A DNA stretch of 64,000 nucleotides from Acidimicrobiales bacterium (GTDB lineage Bacteria > Actinomycetota > Acidimicrobiia > Acidimicrobiales > Aldehydirespiratoraceae), in NCBI GenBank assembly GCA_029246685.1, contig JAQWMR010000003.1, forward strand, positions 1-64,000, in the 5' to 3' direction. Below, in pieces: positions 24,795 to 32,947 of the stretch. How positions within the stretch are numbered: position 1 is the first letter of the stretch; the number at the start of each line of letters is the position of its first letter. The translations under genes and the position numbers were made by a program. The notes under the pieces are model-generated. The model had not been told where the DNA came from and ran no database searches. It was given only the letters and a program-made list of their open reading frames with translations.

Positions 24795-25190
24795 ATGAAC
24801 TTCGGGTCGAAACACACCGGTCGCCTCCTTCCCCGGCACGAGACCGCGGGCGACATCATCGTCACGTGGAACGTTCACACGGCACGGGCCGGCCTCTTCA
24901 AGAAGGAGGAGCGCAGCGAGACGGCTGCGCTCCGCGATCTCTCGCTCGAGGGTGCGCTCGTCGAAGTCGTGGACGGCGCCCCCTTCGAGGTCGGCGACGT
25001 GGTTCCGGTCCGTTTCCGAGGCCTGGACGGCAACGCGATCGTACGCCACGTCCACACGGAAGGCGACGCATCGTTCTACGGCGTGAACTTCAGCCCGGAA
25101 CAAGAGTTCAGTTCGGCCATCGACGCCGCCGTCGGCGAGCTACGCAGCCACTCTGCCGAGCTCTTGGCTGCCTGGCACCGCCAGAACTGA
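24795..25190 (+). CDS. PilZ-domain c-di-GMP-binding protein
   Basis: A 131-residue single-domain protein. The c-di-GMP motif pair is present: RxxxR as RLLPR at residues 10-14 and DxSxxG as DLSLEG at 48-53. The remaining beta barrel is of normal length (VGDVVPVRFRGLDG, then a YGVNF strand). A free-standing PilZ protein usually acts as an effector that changes partner activity on c-di-GMP binding; no cyclase or phosphodiesterase is in the window. It converges with the ferritin-like gene with five bases between stop codons. Confidence 0.85.
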   Translation: MNFGSKHTGRLLPRHETAGDIIVTWNVHTARAGLFKKEERSETAALRDLSLEGALVEVVDGAPFEVGDVVPVRFRGLDGNAIVRHVHTEGDASFYGVNFSPEQEFSSAIDAAVGELRSHSAELLAAWHRQN

Positions 25191-25195
25191 TCCGC

Positions 25196-26212
25196 TCAGG
25201 CGGCAGCTTCGAACTCGGCGAGCACGCGATCGGCTTCGTCGTGCACGGCAATGCGGCCGTGGAGCATTTGGCGGGTTTCGTCCGCGGCGAGCTTCGGTTG
25301 CTCGACGGTGGCCCAGTTGACCAGCCCTGACCAGAAGCGGTCGATGAGCTCTGCGCCGCTGACCGTTCCTCCGTCCAACGTTCGGAACGACAACGAGCGC
25401 ATCTCGCCCAGGTAGAGGTTGAGCGAGCGGACGTGGATCGCCTCATCGATCCGGATTCGCTCGACGATCTCTGCCGCGAGCTCGGCGTTGTCCCGCAGGT
25501 CGGTGAAGACGTCGGCGGTACGAAGGATCTGCTGGGTGTCGGCGAACCCGATCTCGGCCCGGAACTCGATGATCAGCAGGTTGGCGAGAAACGACACCGT
25601 GCCCTCGATCTCGGGCGCGACTTCTGGGACATAGCGAGAGCCCGCGTCAGCCCGACCGATGTTCTCCGGCGGCTCGACGTCGGGAAAGGCTCCTGGGCCG
25701 AACACGAGATCGCGGGCCGCGAACCACATCGCGTCGTGCCCGCCGATGCCCTCGTCGGGCAGACCGCCCTCATCGAGGCCGTGAGCGAGAAGCAGCCCCT
25801 TGTTGAGATGGCCGATGGCCATCTCGGAAATGTCGTCGACGATAACGGGTTGCAGATCTGGGAACGCCATCTCTGCCAGCAGGCGACCCTTTGCTTCGAT
25901 CTTGCCGGTGATCGTCAGCGAGTTCCAGAACGACTGGCCCAGGTCGTTGCGCAGCAGCACGAGCTGCTGCTCGGGGGTGGGCATCCGAAGACCGTCGAGG
26001 AGCTGCGCCGTCGCGCCAAACGGTTCGCCGCCTCGATCACGCAGCGCCGCCTCCCATGCGTCGAACGCCGGTTCGCGTACGAGCGCCCGGGGCGGCTGGT
26101 ACGAGCCGTCGGCCAGCATCCCGCCGTGAAGTCGTTCGCCGAGCACGACGTGGTCCTCGGCGTAGTCGTGATCGGCGAGGAGTTCGTCTTGGGAGTACGT
26201 AAGGCGACTCAT
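25196..26212 (-). CDS. Ferritin-like-fold protein of unknown function
   Basis: A 338-residue, mostly helical protein. Candidate iron-binding residues lie in ISEMAIGHLNKG (Glu, His), IIEFRAEIGFADTQ (Glu) and RIDEAIHVRSLNLYL (ExxH), which together look like a di-iron helix bundle, but no named family was recognised. It starts at ATG 26212, five bases after the P450 stop, so it is cotranscribed with the P450. That pairing suggests a role in the same oxidation pathway (inference). The ExxH motifs are at the spacing expected for one complete pair plus single ligands, so iron binding is plausible but unproven. Confidence 0.6.
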   Translation of the reverse strand: MSRLTYSQDELLADHDYAEDHVVLGERLHGGMLADGSYQPPRALVREPAFDAWEAALRDRGGEPFGATAQLLDGLRMPTPEQQLVLLRNDLGQSFWNSLTITGKIEAKGRLLAEMAFPDLQPVIVDDISEMAIGHLNKGLLLAHGLDEGGLPDEGIGGHDAMWFAARDLVFGPGAFPDVEPPENIGRADAGSRYVPEVAPEIEGTVSFLANLLIIEFRAEIGFADTQQILRTADVFTDLRDNAELAAEIVERIRIDEAIHVRSLNLYLGEMRSLSFRTLDGGTVSGAELIDRFWSGLVNWATVEQPKLAADETRQMLHGRIAVHDEADRVLAEFEAAA

Positions 26213-26217
26213 GGGGA

Positions 26218-27423
26218 TCAGTTTACGGCGACCTGAAGTTCGTCGAGGCCTCGCAGGTTGATGCGGCCGTTCCAGACGGGCTCCGCGGCGATCGCGGCAT
26301 TGGGGAAGCGGCGGACGAAGCGGCCGATCGCAAACTGGCCCTCGAGCTTCGCAAGCGAGGCACCAAGGCAATAGTGGATGCCACTCCCGAACGACACGTG
26401 TTGCCCGGCATCGGCACGGGCGAGGTCGAGCTCGCCCGCCGCCGGGCCGAACTTCTCCGGGTCTCGGTTGGCCGAAGCCAGCGACGTCGAGACGAACGCG
26501 CGGGCCGGGATCTCGACTCCGCGCACCTCGGTGGCCTTCAGCGTGATTCGTCGCGACATCTGTACGGGGGCAACCCACCGGAGCAGCTCGTCCACGGCGT
26601 TGGCATCGAGCGACGGGTCGTCGCGCAGCAGGGTCGCCTGGTCCGGATGGTCGAGCAGCTCTCGAATGCCGGTACCGATGAGGTTCACTGTGGTCTCATG
26701 GCCGGCCACGAAGAGCAGATTCACTTGATCGCGTAGTTCCTTCGGCGACATCCGGTCGCCGGCCTCTTCCGCCTCGATCATCGCAGTGAGGATGTCCTCC
26801 GCCGGATTCTTGCGCTTCCACTCGATGACGTCGGCCAGGTAGCCATCGATGTTCCGGTTCGCCTCGAAGGCCGCCACCATCTCCTCGTCGCTGATGATCG
26901 GATCGAGGGTCTTGACGATCGCTCCGGACCAGTCGCGGATCTGCTCCTTGTCAACGTCGGGGAGCCCGAGCATCTCGGAGATGACATCGAACGGGAGCGG
27001 GAACGCGAGCTCGCCGACCACATCCGCCGTCCCGGCGTCGGCCATGCGATCGAGCGCATCGTCCACCATCTGCTCGATTCGGGGGCGAAGCGCCTCGATC
27101 GTGCGGGGGGTGAACGCCTTACTGATCAGGCGACGCAGTCGCGTGTGGTCCGGCGGGTCCAGGCCGAGAATCGACTCGAACTCCATGTCGTCGTCGAACT
27201 CCTCGAGAAGCGTGCCTCGGTCGAGCTCCGTGAGGTCGGCGTTGCGGTCATCGACACTCAGTTCCGGGTCTCGCAGGAGAGCGAAGACGTCGTCGTAGCG
27301 GAAGAGGGCGTAGCCGCCGGTGAGCAACGCATGGACGGGTTCGCTCTCGCGCAGCTCGGCGAGATGGGTCCACGGATCCTCCGTGAAACCGTCCTGAAGG
27401 GGGTTGAAGAAGACGGCGGTCAT
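26218..27423 (-). CDS. Cytochrome P450
   Basis: Soluble bacterial P450 of 401 residues. I-helix oxygen-activation motif AGHETT, the ExxR as ELLR, and the haem loop FGSGIHYCLGASLAKLE with Cys352 as the axial ligand are all intact. The haem-loop and I-helix sequences are like the CYP107 and related clades, but substrate cannot be inferred. ATG 27423 is the start. It is followed by the ferritin-like gene five bases later. It is divergent from the CobW gene with only 30 bases between starts, so the promoters must overlap coding sequence. Confidence 0.93.
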   Translation of the reverse strand: MTAVFFNPLQDGFTEDPWTHLAELRESEPVHALLTGGYALFRYDDVFALLRDPELSVDDRNADLTELDRGTLLEEFDDDMEFESILGLDPPDHTRLRRLISKAFTPRTIEALRPRIEQMVDDALDRMADAGTADVVGELAFPLPFDVISEMLGLPDVDKEQIRDWSGAIVKTLDPIISDEEMVAAFEANRNIDGYLADVIEWKRKNPAEDILTAMIEAEEAGDRMSPKELRDQVNLLFVAGHETTVNLIGTGIRELLDHPDQATLLRDDPSLDANAVDELLRWVAPVQMSRRITLKATEVRGVEIPARAFVSTSLASANRDPEKFGPAAGELDLARADAGQHVSFGSGIHYCLGASLAKLEGQFAIGRFVRRFPNAAIAAEPVWNGRINLRGLDELQVAVN

Positions 27424-27453
27424 GGCGCGACCGTAGCGCTAGCGTCGTCTTCG

Positions 27454-28395
27454 GTGAATGAGATCGGGCCTCCTGAGACGGATGACGCACCTGAGGTGAT
27501 CGCGCCGTGGGACGGCCGCCGGGTGCCCGTGACCCTGCTCGGCGGCTACCTGGGCGCCGGAAAGACCACAGTCATCAACGCTGTTCTCGCCACCACCGAT
27601 CGGCCCATCGCGGTGTTGGTGAACGACGTCGGCGCCGTGAACGTCGACGCCGCTCTCGTGCGCCGACGCCACGGCGACACGATCGAGCTGACCGACGGCT
27701 GCGTGTGCTGCAGCCTCGCCGGCGGGCTGAGTGCGGCGTTCGATGGTCTGCGGGAGCGGCCCGATCCGCCGGACCACGTGATCCTCGAGCTCAGTGGTGT
27801 TGCCGATCCTGCCCGTGTGGCTCCGTGGGCCGACAGCGACGGGTTCCGCCTGGACGGAACCGTCGTCCTCGTGGACGCCGAGCAGTTTCCCGAGCGGGTC
27901 GACGACCCACTGACGCGTCCGGCCGTCACCACGCAGCTCGCGGCCGCCGACCTGGTGGTTCTGAGCAAGCTCGACCTCGCGACAGGTGAAGAGGAAGCCG
28001 CCACACGGGCGCTGCTCGATGACCTCTGCCCGACGACTCCCCTCCTTGCGAGCGACGACGCTGTGGCCACTGCGTCATTCCTCGATCTCGGGACCCGACG
28101 TCCGGGCGGCGTAGCCGACACACCGATGCCCGCGCTCTTCGATCCACACGACGTTGATCTCCATCCGATCCCGCACCCCATCTCCCGGGCCGACTTCGAG
28201 GCGATGATCGCCGCGCTTCCCGACGATGTTCTCCGGGCGAAAGGCATCGCCGAGACTCCCGACGGCGAACGCCTGCTCGCCCAGGTCGTCGGTCGACGCC
28301 GCATCGTCACCGACCTCCCCCACGCCGAGTCTCAACCCCCCACCGAGCTCGTCGTCATCACACCCCGCCCCCAAAGCGCAACAACTGGTGCCTGA
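27454..28395 (+). CDS. CobW/P47K-family GTPase (metallochaperone)
   Basis: G3E-type GTPase of 313 residues. The P-loop is GYLGAGKTT at 31-39, the CxCC metal-binding motif is CVCC at 83-86, and the guanine-specificity motif is SKLD. The C-terminal CobW domain is shorter than usual (ADFEAMIAALPDDVLRAKG is the visible part), which places it in the zinc-chaperone-like branch. Metal delivery, probably zinc, is inferred from the family. GTG 27454 is the start. Its last four codons and stop lie inside the nested palindromic element at 28385-28442. Confidence 0.85.
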   Translation: MNEIGPPETDDAPEVIAPWDGRRVPVTLLGGYLGAGKTTVINAVLATTDRPIAVLVNDVGAVNVDAALVRRRHGDTIELTDGCVCCSLAGGLSAAFDGLRERPDPPDHVILELSGVADPARVAPWADSDGFRLDGTVVLVDAEQFPERVDDPLTRPAVTTQLAAADLVVLSKLDLATGEEEAATRALLDDLCPTTPLLASDDAVATASFLDLGTRRPGGVADTPMPALFDPHDVDLHPIPHPISRADFEAMIAALPDDVLRAKGIAETPDGERLLAQVVGRRRIVTDLPHAESQPPTELVVITPRPQSATTGA

Positions 28396-28442
28396 CCCCG
28401 CTTCAACTGGTGTCAGACACCCGCTACATCTTGTGGCACCAG
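28385..28442. repeat. Nested palindromic intergenic element 2
   Basis: Outer arms CTGGTGCC (28385-28392) and GGCACCAG (28435-28442); inner near-perfect palindrome GGTGTC-A-GACACC (28409-28421). It begins within the last codons of the CobW gene, so the element encodes the C-terminal residues and the stop. The same design, with the same inner GGTGTC/GACACC, is at 10303-10351. A repetitive extragenic palindrome or terminator is the simplest reading. Confidence 0.75.
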
Positions 28443-28450
28443 GACCACGT

Positions 28451-28585
28451 CTACATGAGGTCCTCGGTCCAGGGAGGTGAGGGGGCACCGTTCGCACGGA
28501 TCTCGTCGATGAGGTCAGGCATCGCAGCGGGATAGACGACTTCTCCGTTTGTCCGCATCTCGTGTGCGCTGAGCCAGCGAAACAC
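28451..28585 (-). CDS. Possible small protein or gene fragment
   Basis: A 44-residue reading frame starting at GTG 28585 (VFRWLSAHEMRTNGEVVYPA..., ending WTEDLM). It has a protein-like composition and ends near the palindromic element. The frame stays open upstream to 28711, into the antisense of the acyl-CoA ligase start, so the true start is uncertain. No family was recognised; it may be a remnant of a larger gene. Confidence 0.3.
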   Translation of the reverse strand: MFRWLSAHEMRTNGEVVYPAAMPDLIDEIRANGAPSPPWTEDLM

Positions 28586-28647
28586 ATCGATGACCGAAAG
28601 CTCGACGCGGAAATCGCCCGTCGGGCCTGAACCTATACTCCCTGCCG

Positions 28648-30264
28648 ATGGAGATGCACTTCGCAACCGTGTGGGAACAAATCGCCGATCGCATCGGCGA
28701 CCGTCCCGCAATCACCCATGGCGCCACGACTCGAACGTGGCGGGAATACGACGACCGATCGGCCCGGATCGCGGCGGCGTACAACGCGGCTGGGCTCGGA
28801 CCCGACTCCAAGGTCGGGCTCTTCATGTACAACTCGAACGAGTACATGGAAGCTCAGTTCGCGGCGATGAAGATGCGGGGCGTCCCCATCAACATCAACT
28901 ATCGCTACATCGATGAGGAGCTCTGGTACCTCCTCGACAACAGCGACGCCGAGGCGCTCGTCTTTCACTCGTCGCTCGGCGACCGGGTGGCTCGCGTCGT
29001 TGACCGTCTCCCCGATCTGAAGGTCCTCATCGAGGTCGACGACGGAGGCGCCGGTCAGGTGCAGGTCGCTCGCCGCTACGAGGAGGCCGTTGCGTCTCAT
29101 GAGCCGATGCCTCGCATCGAGCGGGCCGAGGACGACACGTACATGCTTTATACGGGCGGCACGACCGGCATGCCGAAGGGCGTGATGTATGCGATGGGCG
29201 GGATGACGGCCGGCCTGGCCGGCGCCGCGTTCCCCGTGCTCGGCCTCCCCGCGCCGGAGAGCACCGAGGCGCTCATCGAGGCGGCCTCTGGCACCGACGG
29301 TTCGTTGGTCTCGCTTCCTTGTGCACCGCTCATGCACGGCACCGGGCTTTGGCTCGGTTGCTTCATCCCCCATCTGCTCGGTTCCCACATCGTCACCGTC
29401 ACGAACCGGAGCCTCGACGCCCACGAAGTCCTGGGCACGATCGAGGAGTACAAGGCCTCCACGATCACGATCGTGGGCGATGCGTTCGCGAAGCCGCTGC
29501 TCGCGGCGATCGACGAGGGCAAGCCCGGTGGCGGCGCCTACGACCTGTCCTCGGTCGGCATCATCCAGTCCTCTGGCGTGATGTGGACCACCGAGGTCAA
29601 GGAGCAGCTTCTCGAACGGATCGAGCAGGCAATGCTTCTCGATGCGATGGGCTCGACCGAAGGCTCGATGGGAATGCAGATCACGATGAAGGGGCTTGCC
29701 ACGGAGACAGGCAAGTTCACCCAGAGCCCGACCACCAAGGTGTTCACCGACGACGACCGAGTCGTCGAGCCGGGCTCCGGCGAGATCGGAATGGTCGCGG
29801 CCGGCGGCAACGTTCCCCTCGGCTATTTCAAGGACGAGGAGAAGTCCGCCCGCACGTTCCGTGTGATCGACGGCGAGCGCTACAGCTTCCCGGGCGACCT
29901 GGCGATGGTGGCCGAGGACGGATCGCTGATCCTGCTCGGCCGAGGCAGCCAGGTCATCAATTCCGGCGGCGAGAAGATCTACCCCGAGGAAGTCGAGGAG
30001 GCGGTGAAGCGGGTCGACGGTGTCGTCGACTGCCTTGTCGTCGGCGTGGACGACGAGAAGTTCGGCCAGGCAGTCACCGCCGTCGCGAGTCGAGCCGAGG
30101 GGGCTGACGTGGACGGCGACACGATCATCGAGTCGGTGAAGAACGAGCTCGCCCGCTTCAAGGCTCCGAAGTCGGTTGTCTTCGTGGACACCGTGCCGCG
30201 CGCGCCGAACGGCAAGGCCGACTACAAGACGGCGCAGCAGTACGCGATCGACGCCAACGCCTGA
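28648..30264 (+). CDS. Fatty-acid (FadD-type) acyl-CoA ligase
   Basis: AMP-forming ligase of 538 residues that activates a fatty or related acid to a CoA ester. The P-loop is MLYTGGTTGMPKG, an A5-type region with DAMGSTEGSMGMQ, and the C-terminal lysine motif RAPNGKADYKTA is intact. The N-terminus (ITHGATTRTWREYDDRSARIAAAY) and the FMYNSNEYMEAQFAAMKMRG block are those of actinobacterial FadD proteins. ATG 28648 is chosen; an ATG two codons later is equivalent. The serine hydrolase gene converges with three bases between stops. Confidence 0.93.
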   Translation: MEMHFATVWEQIADRIGDRPAITHGATTRTWREYDDRSARIAAAYNAAGLGPDSKVGLFMYNSNEYMEAQFAAMKMRGVPININYRYIDEELWYLLDNSDAEALVFHSSLGDRVARVVDRLPDLKVLIEVDDGGAGQVQVARRYEEAVASHEPMPRIERAEDDTYMLYTGGTTGMPKGVMYAMGGMTAGLAGAAFPVLGLPAPESTEALIEAASGTDGSLVSLPCAPLMHGTGLWLGCFIPHLLGSHIVTVTNRSLDAHEVLGTIEEYKASTITIVGDAFAKPLLAAIDEGKPGGGAYDLSSVGIIQSSGVMWTTEVKEQLLERIEQAMLLDAMGSTEGSMGMQITMKGLATETGKFTQSPTTKVFTDDDRVVEPGSGEIGMVAAGGNVPLGYFKDEEKSARTFRVIDGERYSFPGDLAMVAEDGSLILLGRGSQVINSGGEKIYPEEVEEAVKRVDGVVDCLVVGVDDEKFGQAVTAVASRAEGADVDGDTIIESVKNELARFKAPKSVVFVDTVPRAPNGKADYKTAQQYAIDANA

Positions 30265-30267
30265 GGA

Positions 30268-31374
30268 TCAGCCCAGAACGGCGGCCTCAACTGGGTCGTA
30301 GAGCTGCCCAGCGAGGGCGTTTCCCAGATCCGACGTGCGTTCGATGACGAGGTAGGCACCGAAGTTGTCGTCCAGTTGCAGCCAGGCCACCGCGCCGTAG
30401 GCGCCGGGGTCCGTGATGCGCTCGTTCGCCTCATCCACCCACCAGCCCATGCCGTAGCCGACGTCGGATCCGTAGACGCGGCCCGTGCGGTTTTCGTGTG
30501 TGGCCGCGAGAGCCTCCGGCGTGAGGACCTGATTGTCGCCACACTTGCCGCCGCGCAGGTTCATCAGGAGCAGCGCCGCGTAGTCGCGAGCGGTCGTGTA
30601 GACGCCGCCCTCCATGTTGGGATTGTCCGTCGGCGGGAGCAGGGAGAGATCGCCATCCCAGTCCGGGTACTCGAATGAAGCACCGAGCGGCACGAACGGG
30701 CTGCTGTAGCCGAAGTTCGTGAGGCCGCACGGCTCCACGAAGATCTCGTCGACGAGCTCGTTCCACGACTTCCCGGCCGCGATCTCGGCCACGGCGCCGG
30801 CGACCTGCCACTGGGTGCCGCCGTACTGGAACGCTGTGTCCGGCGGTGTGATCAGGTGGTCATCGGCCGTAGTGGTGAGGATGGTTGTCGCGCACTCTTG
30901 CAATGTTGTCAGCGAGTTGTACTGACAGAGCAGGTCCGGTACGTCGAGGCTTCCGCCGAGTCCAACCAGACCGGAGCTGTTGGAGACGAGCTGGGCAGGA
31001 GTGACCTCGGGGTGGTCCCCGGCGTAGTCGAGCACATCTGCGATCGGCGCATCGACGTCCAGTAGGCCCTGGTCGTCCAGAGCCATGAGTACGCCGGCGC
31101 TCACCATCTTCGATGTCGACATGATCAGCGAGACGCGGTCCTCGCCGAAAACTCCCCAATACTCCTCGTGGAGGATCCCCTCGTCACGCTCGACCACGAT
31201 CAAGCCGGCGCCGTTCAACTCGTTCTCTTCGATGAACGACTCGACGATCGGGCTGATCGCGGAGAAGTCACGCTCCACGGGCTCCGGCTCCGGCTCGGGC
31301 TCAGATCCGTTCTCGTCCCCGCAGGCAGCGGCGATGAGAACGGACACGGTAAGGAGAGCGAGGAGGCGGCGCAT
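30268..31374 (-). CDS. Lipoprotein serine hydrolase, beta-lactamase class C / penicillin-binding-protein-like
   Basis: Exported hydrolase of 368 residues. The signal peptide ends in the lipobox IAAAC (Cys18) and is followed by an EPEPEPEP spacer. The catalytic SxxK is STSK at 86-89. The second conserved element normally Y-x-N is YGGT here, and the third, usually HxG or KTG, appears as DPGAYGAVAW, so both are divergent from lactamases; an esterase or peptidase role is likely rather than antibiotic resistance. ATG 31374 is the start. It is divergent from the deazaflavin-type gene with 65 bases between. Confidence 0.87.
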   Translation of the reverse strand: MRRLLALLTVSVLIAAACGDENGSEPEPEPEPVERDFSAISPIVESFIEENELNGAGLIVVERDEGILHEEYWGVFGEDRVSLIMSTSKMVSAGVLMALDDQGLLDVDAPIADVLDYAGDHPEVTPAQLVSNSSGLVGLGGSLDVPDLLCQYNSLTTLQECATTILTTTADDHLITPPDTAFQYGGTQWQVAGAVAEIAAGKSWNELVDEIFVEPCGLTNFGYSSPFVPLGASFEYPDWDGDLSLLPPTDNPNMEGGVYTTARDYAALLLMNLRGGKCGDNQVLTPEALAATHENRTGRVYGSDVGYGMGWWVDEANERITDPGAYGAVAWLQLDDNFGAYLVIERTSDLGNALAGQLYDPVEAAVLG

Positions 31375-31439
31375 GGCGCAGACGGTAGTTGACCCATCGC
31401 CACCGGCCGTCGTCGGTTTAACCGCGTAGGGTCGCGGCA

Positions 31440-31802
31440 GTGATGGCCGCCTTCTCCGCCTCCCTCGAAGCGCACACCTGCGCGTACTTCACCACGACTG
31501 GTCGTCAGTCGGGTACGCCGCATCGAGTCGAGATCTGGTTCTGCGTGGTCGACGATGTCCTGTGCGCGATCTCTGGCGGGCGTGACCGATCCGATTGGGT
31601 CCGGAACCTCTTGAAGCAACCGGAACTCACCATCGAGGTCGGCGATGCGAGCTGGACCGCGCAGGCGTCGATCCCGCCGGACGATCCGGACCATCCCGCC
31701 CGCGGTCGCCTGGCAGGGCGGTATCAGGGCTGGCAGGAGGGAACGCCGCTCACCGAGTGGGCGACGCACGGGCTCGTCTTGGAGCTCCGTCCGGCGGGCT
31801 AG
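31440..31802 (+). CDS. Deazaflavin (F420)-dependent nitroreductase-like protein (DDN/DUF385 family)
   Basis: A 120-residue split-barrel protein. The core TTGRQSGTPHRVEIWF and SDWVRNLLKQPELTIEVG sequences are those of the Ddn-type family known to bind F420 in mycobacteria. Physiological substrate is unknown; F420H2-dependent reduction is inferred from the family. GTG 31440 or ATG 31443 can serve as start. Its stop overlaps the converging methyltransferase by four bases. Confidence 0.8.
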   Translation: MMAAFSASLEAHTCAYFTTTGRQSGTPHRVEIWFCVVDDVLCAISGGRDRSDWVRNLLKQPELTIEVGDASWTAQASIPPDDPDHPARGRLAGRYQGWQEGTPLTEWATHGLVLELRPAG

Positions 31803-32536
31803 CTGCCAGGCTTGCTCCATACGGAGACGTGGTGCTCGCTGTCACCGGTGAAGAGCGACCGCACCCAGTCCTCCCAGCGCCCAACCGGCTCGAGCCCAGC
31901 GAGGCGCGCCATGAGGTCGAGTTCCGACAGCCACACATAGCGGAAGGGTGCAACGTGGTGCAGGGCGCCGTCCGTCGTCACGTAGTGATGGTGCGACTCG
32001 AACCGCTGATTCGCGATGTCGGTGAATCGATCGACGCCGATGTGGTGCGGCTCTGCGGCGAAGGCGACGGAGTTCTCTCTCGGCGGCAGACGTCGAAGAT
32101 TCGGGACTCCGACCTCGAGCACAAAGCATCCGCCCGGGTCGAGATGGTCGGCCGCGTTCTGGAAGCAGGCCACCTGCTGATCCTGCGTCAGGAGGTTGTT
32201 GATCGTGTTGAACACCAGGAACACGAGCGCGTAGGTGCGGCCGGTCGTCGCCGTGGCGAAGTCGCCAGTGACCACCTCGAGGTCGACACCACCGGGCTTG
32301 TTCTTCAACTCCTCGAGCATCTCCGGCGAGAGCTCGATGCCGTCGACTTCGTGCCCGCGGGCGGCCAGTGGAAGAGCGACCCGACCGGTACCGATGCCGA
32401 ATTCCAGCGCGGGTCCGGCTCCGACCAGTGCGTCGAGGAAGTCGATCGTCGGATCGAGCACGGCAGGATCGAATCGTTCCGCGTGTGTCTCGTCGTAGAC
32501 CGGCGCGATGTTCGCGCCGAAGTGATTCTCCGTCAT
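31799..32536 (-). CDS. Class I SAM-dependent methyltransferase
   Basis: A 245-residue Rossmann-fold methyltransferase. Motif I is ALEFGIGTGRVALPL with the acidic residue after ELSPEM in motif II, and motif IV/V lies around LVFNTINNLLTQDQQ. Substrate type (small molecule) is inferred. The start is ATG 32536. It is upstream of, and converges with, the deazaflavin-type gene, overlapping by four bases. The broken GFA gene is the next upstream gene on the same strand. Confidence 0.88.
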   Translation of the reverse strand: MTENHFGANIAPVYDETHAERFDPAVLDPTIDFLDALVGAGPALEFGIGTGRVALPLAARGHEVDGIELSPEMLEELKNKPGGVDLEVVTGDFATATTGRTYALVFLVFNTINNLLTQDQQVACFQNAADHLDPGGCFVLEVGVPNLRRLPPRENSVAFAAEPHHIGVDRFTDIANQRFESHHHYVTTDGALHHVAPFRYVWLSELDLMARLAGLEPVGRWEDWVRSLFTGDSEHHVSVWSKPGS

Positions 32537-32591
32537 GTCAGTTGTTGCCTTCGATCAGCGGTACGTCGGGCATCGGGTTGTGCGGTTGGGC

Positions 32592-32938
32592 CTAGTGGGA
32601 GAACCACACCTCTTTCAGCCAGAGCCCGTCGGCGTCGTCCATCGTGCCGACCATGATGCTGCACTCGTCGGGCGTGTCCTCCGCCTGGAAGTAGAGCGTC
32701 GACCCGCAAGAGCGACAGGACCCGTAGCGTGCGAACCCGAGCTCATGCAGCCCGAGCTGCCCTGGTCATCGGCCCAGTGGACAGTGTCGTTCTCGGCCCG
32801 GGCTGCAGCGACGAAGTTTCCCGTCAGTCGACGGCAGCTGTCGCAGTGACATTGCAGAACGGCATTCTTCGTCACTGCGTCGTATCGGACCGCACCGCAA
32901 AGACAGCCACCGGTTCGCTCACCGCTGATCTCCTGCAT
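32592..32938 (-). pseudogene. GFA-family (glutathione-dependent formaldehyde-activating) protein, frameshifted
   Basis: The N-terminal half from ATG 32938 has the zinc-binding motifs GGCLCGAVRY and CHCDSCRRLTGNF. After about WADDQGS the homology moves to another frame, where FARYGSCRSCGSTLYFQA and ECSIMVGTMDDADGLWL complete a normal GFA protein ending at 32592. The shift lies around 32740-32765. Joined, the two frames give all three cysteine groups and the family's length of about 115 residues. Either the gene is recently inactivated or one base is wrong in the assembly. Confidence 0.8.
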
Positions 32939-32947
32939 CGTCGGAGA

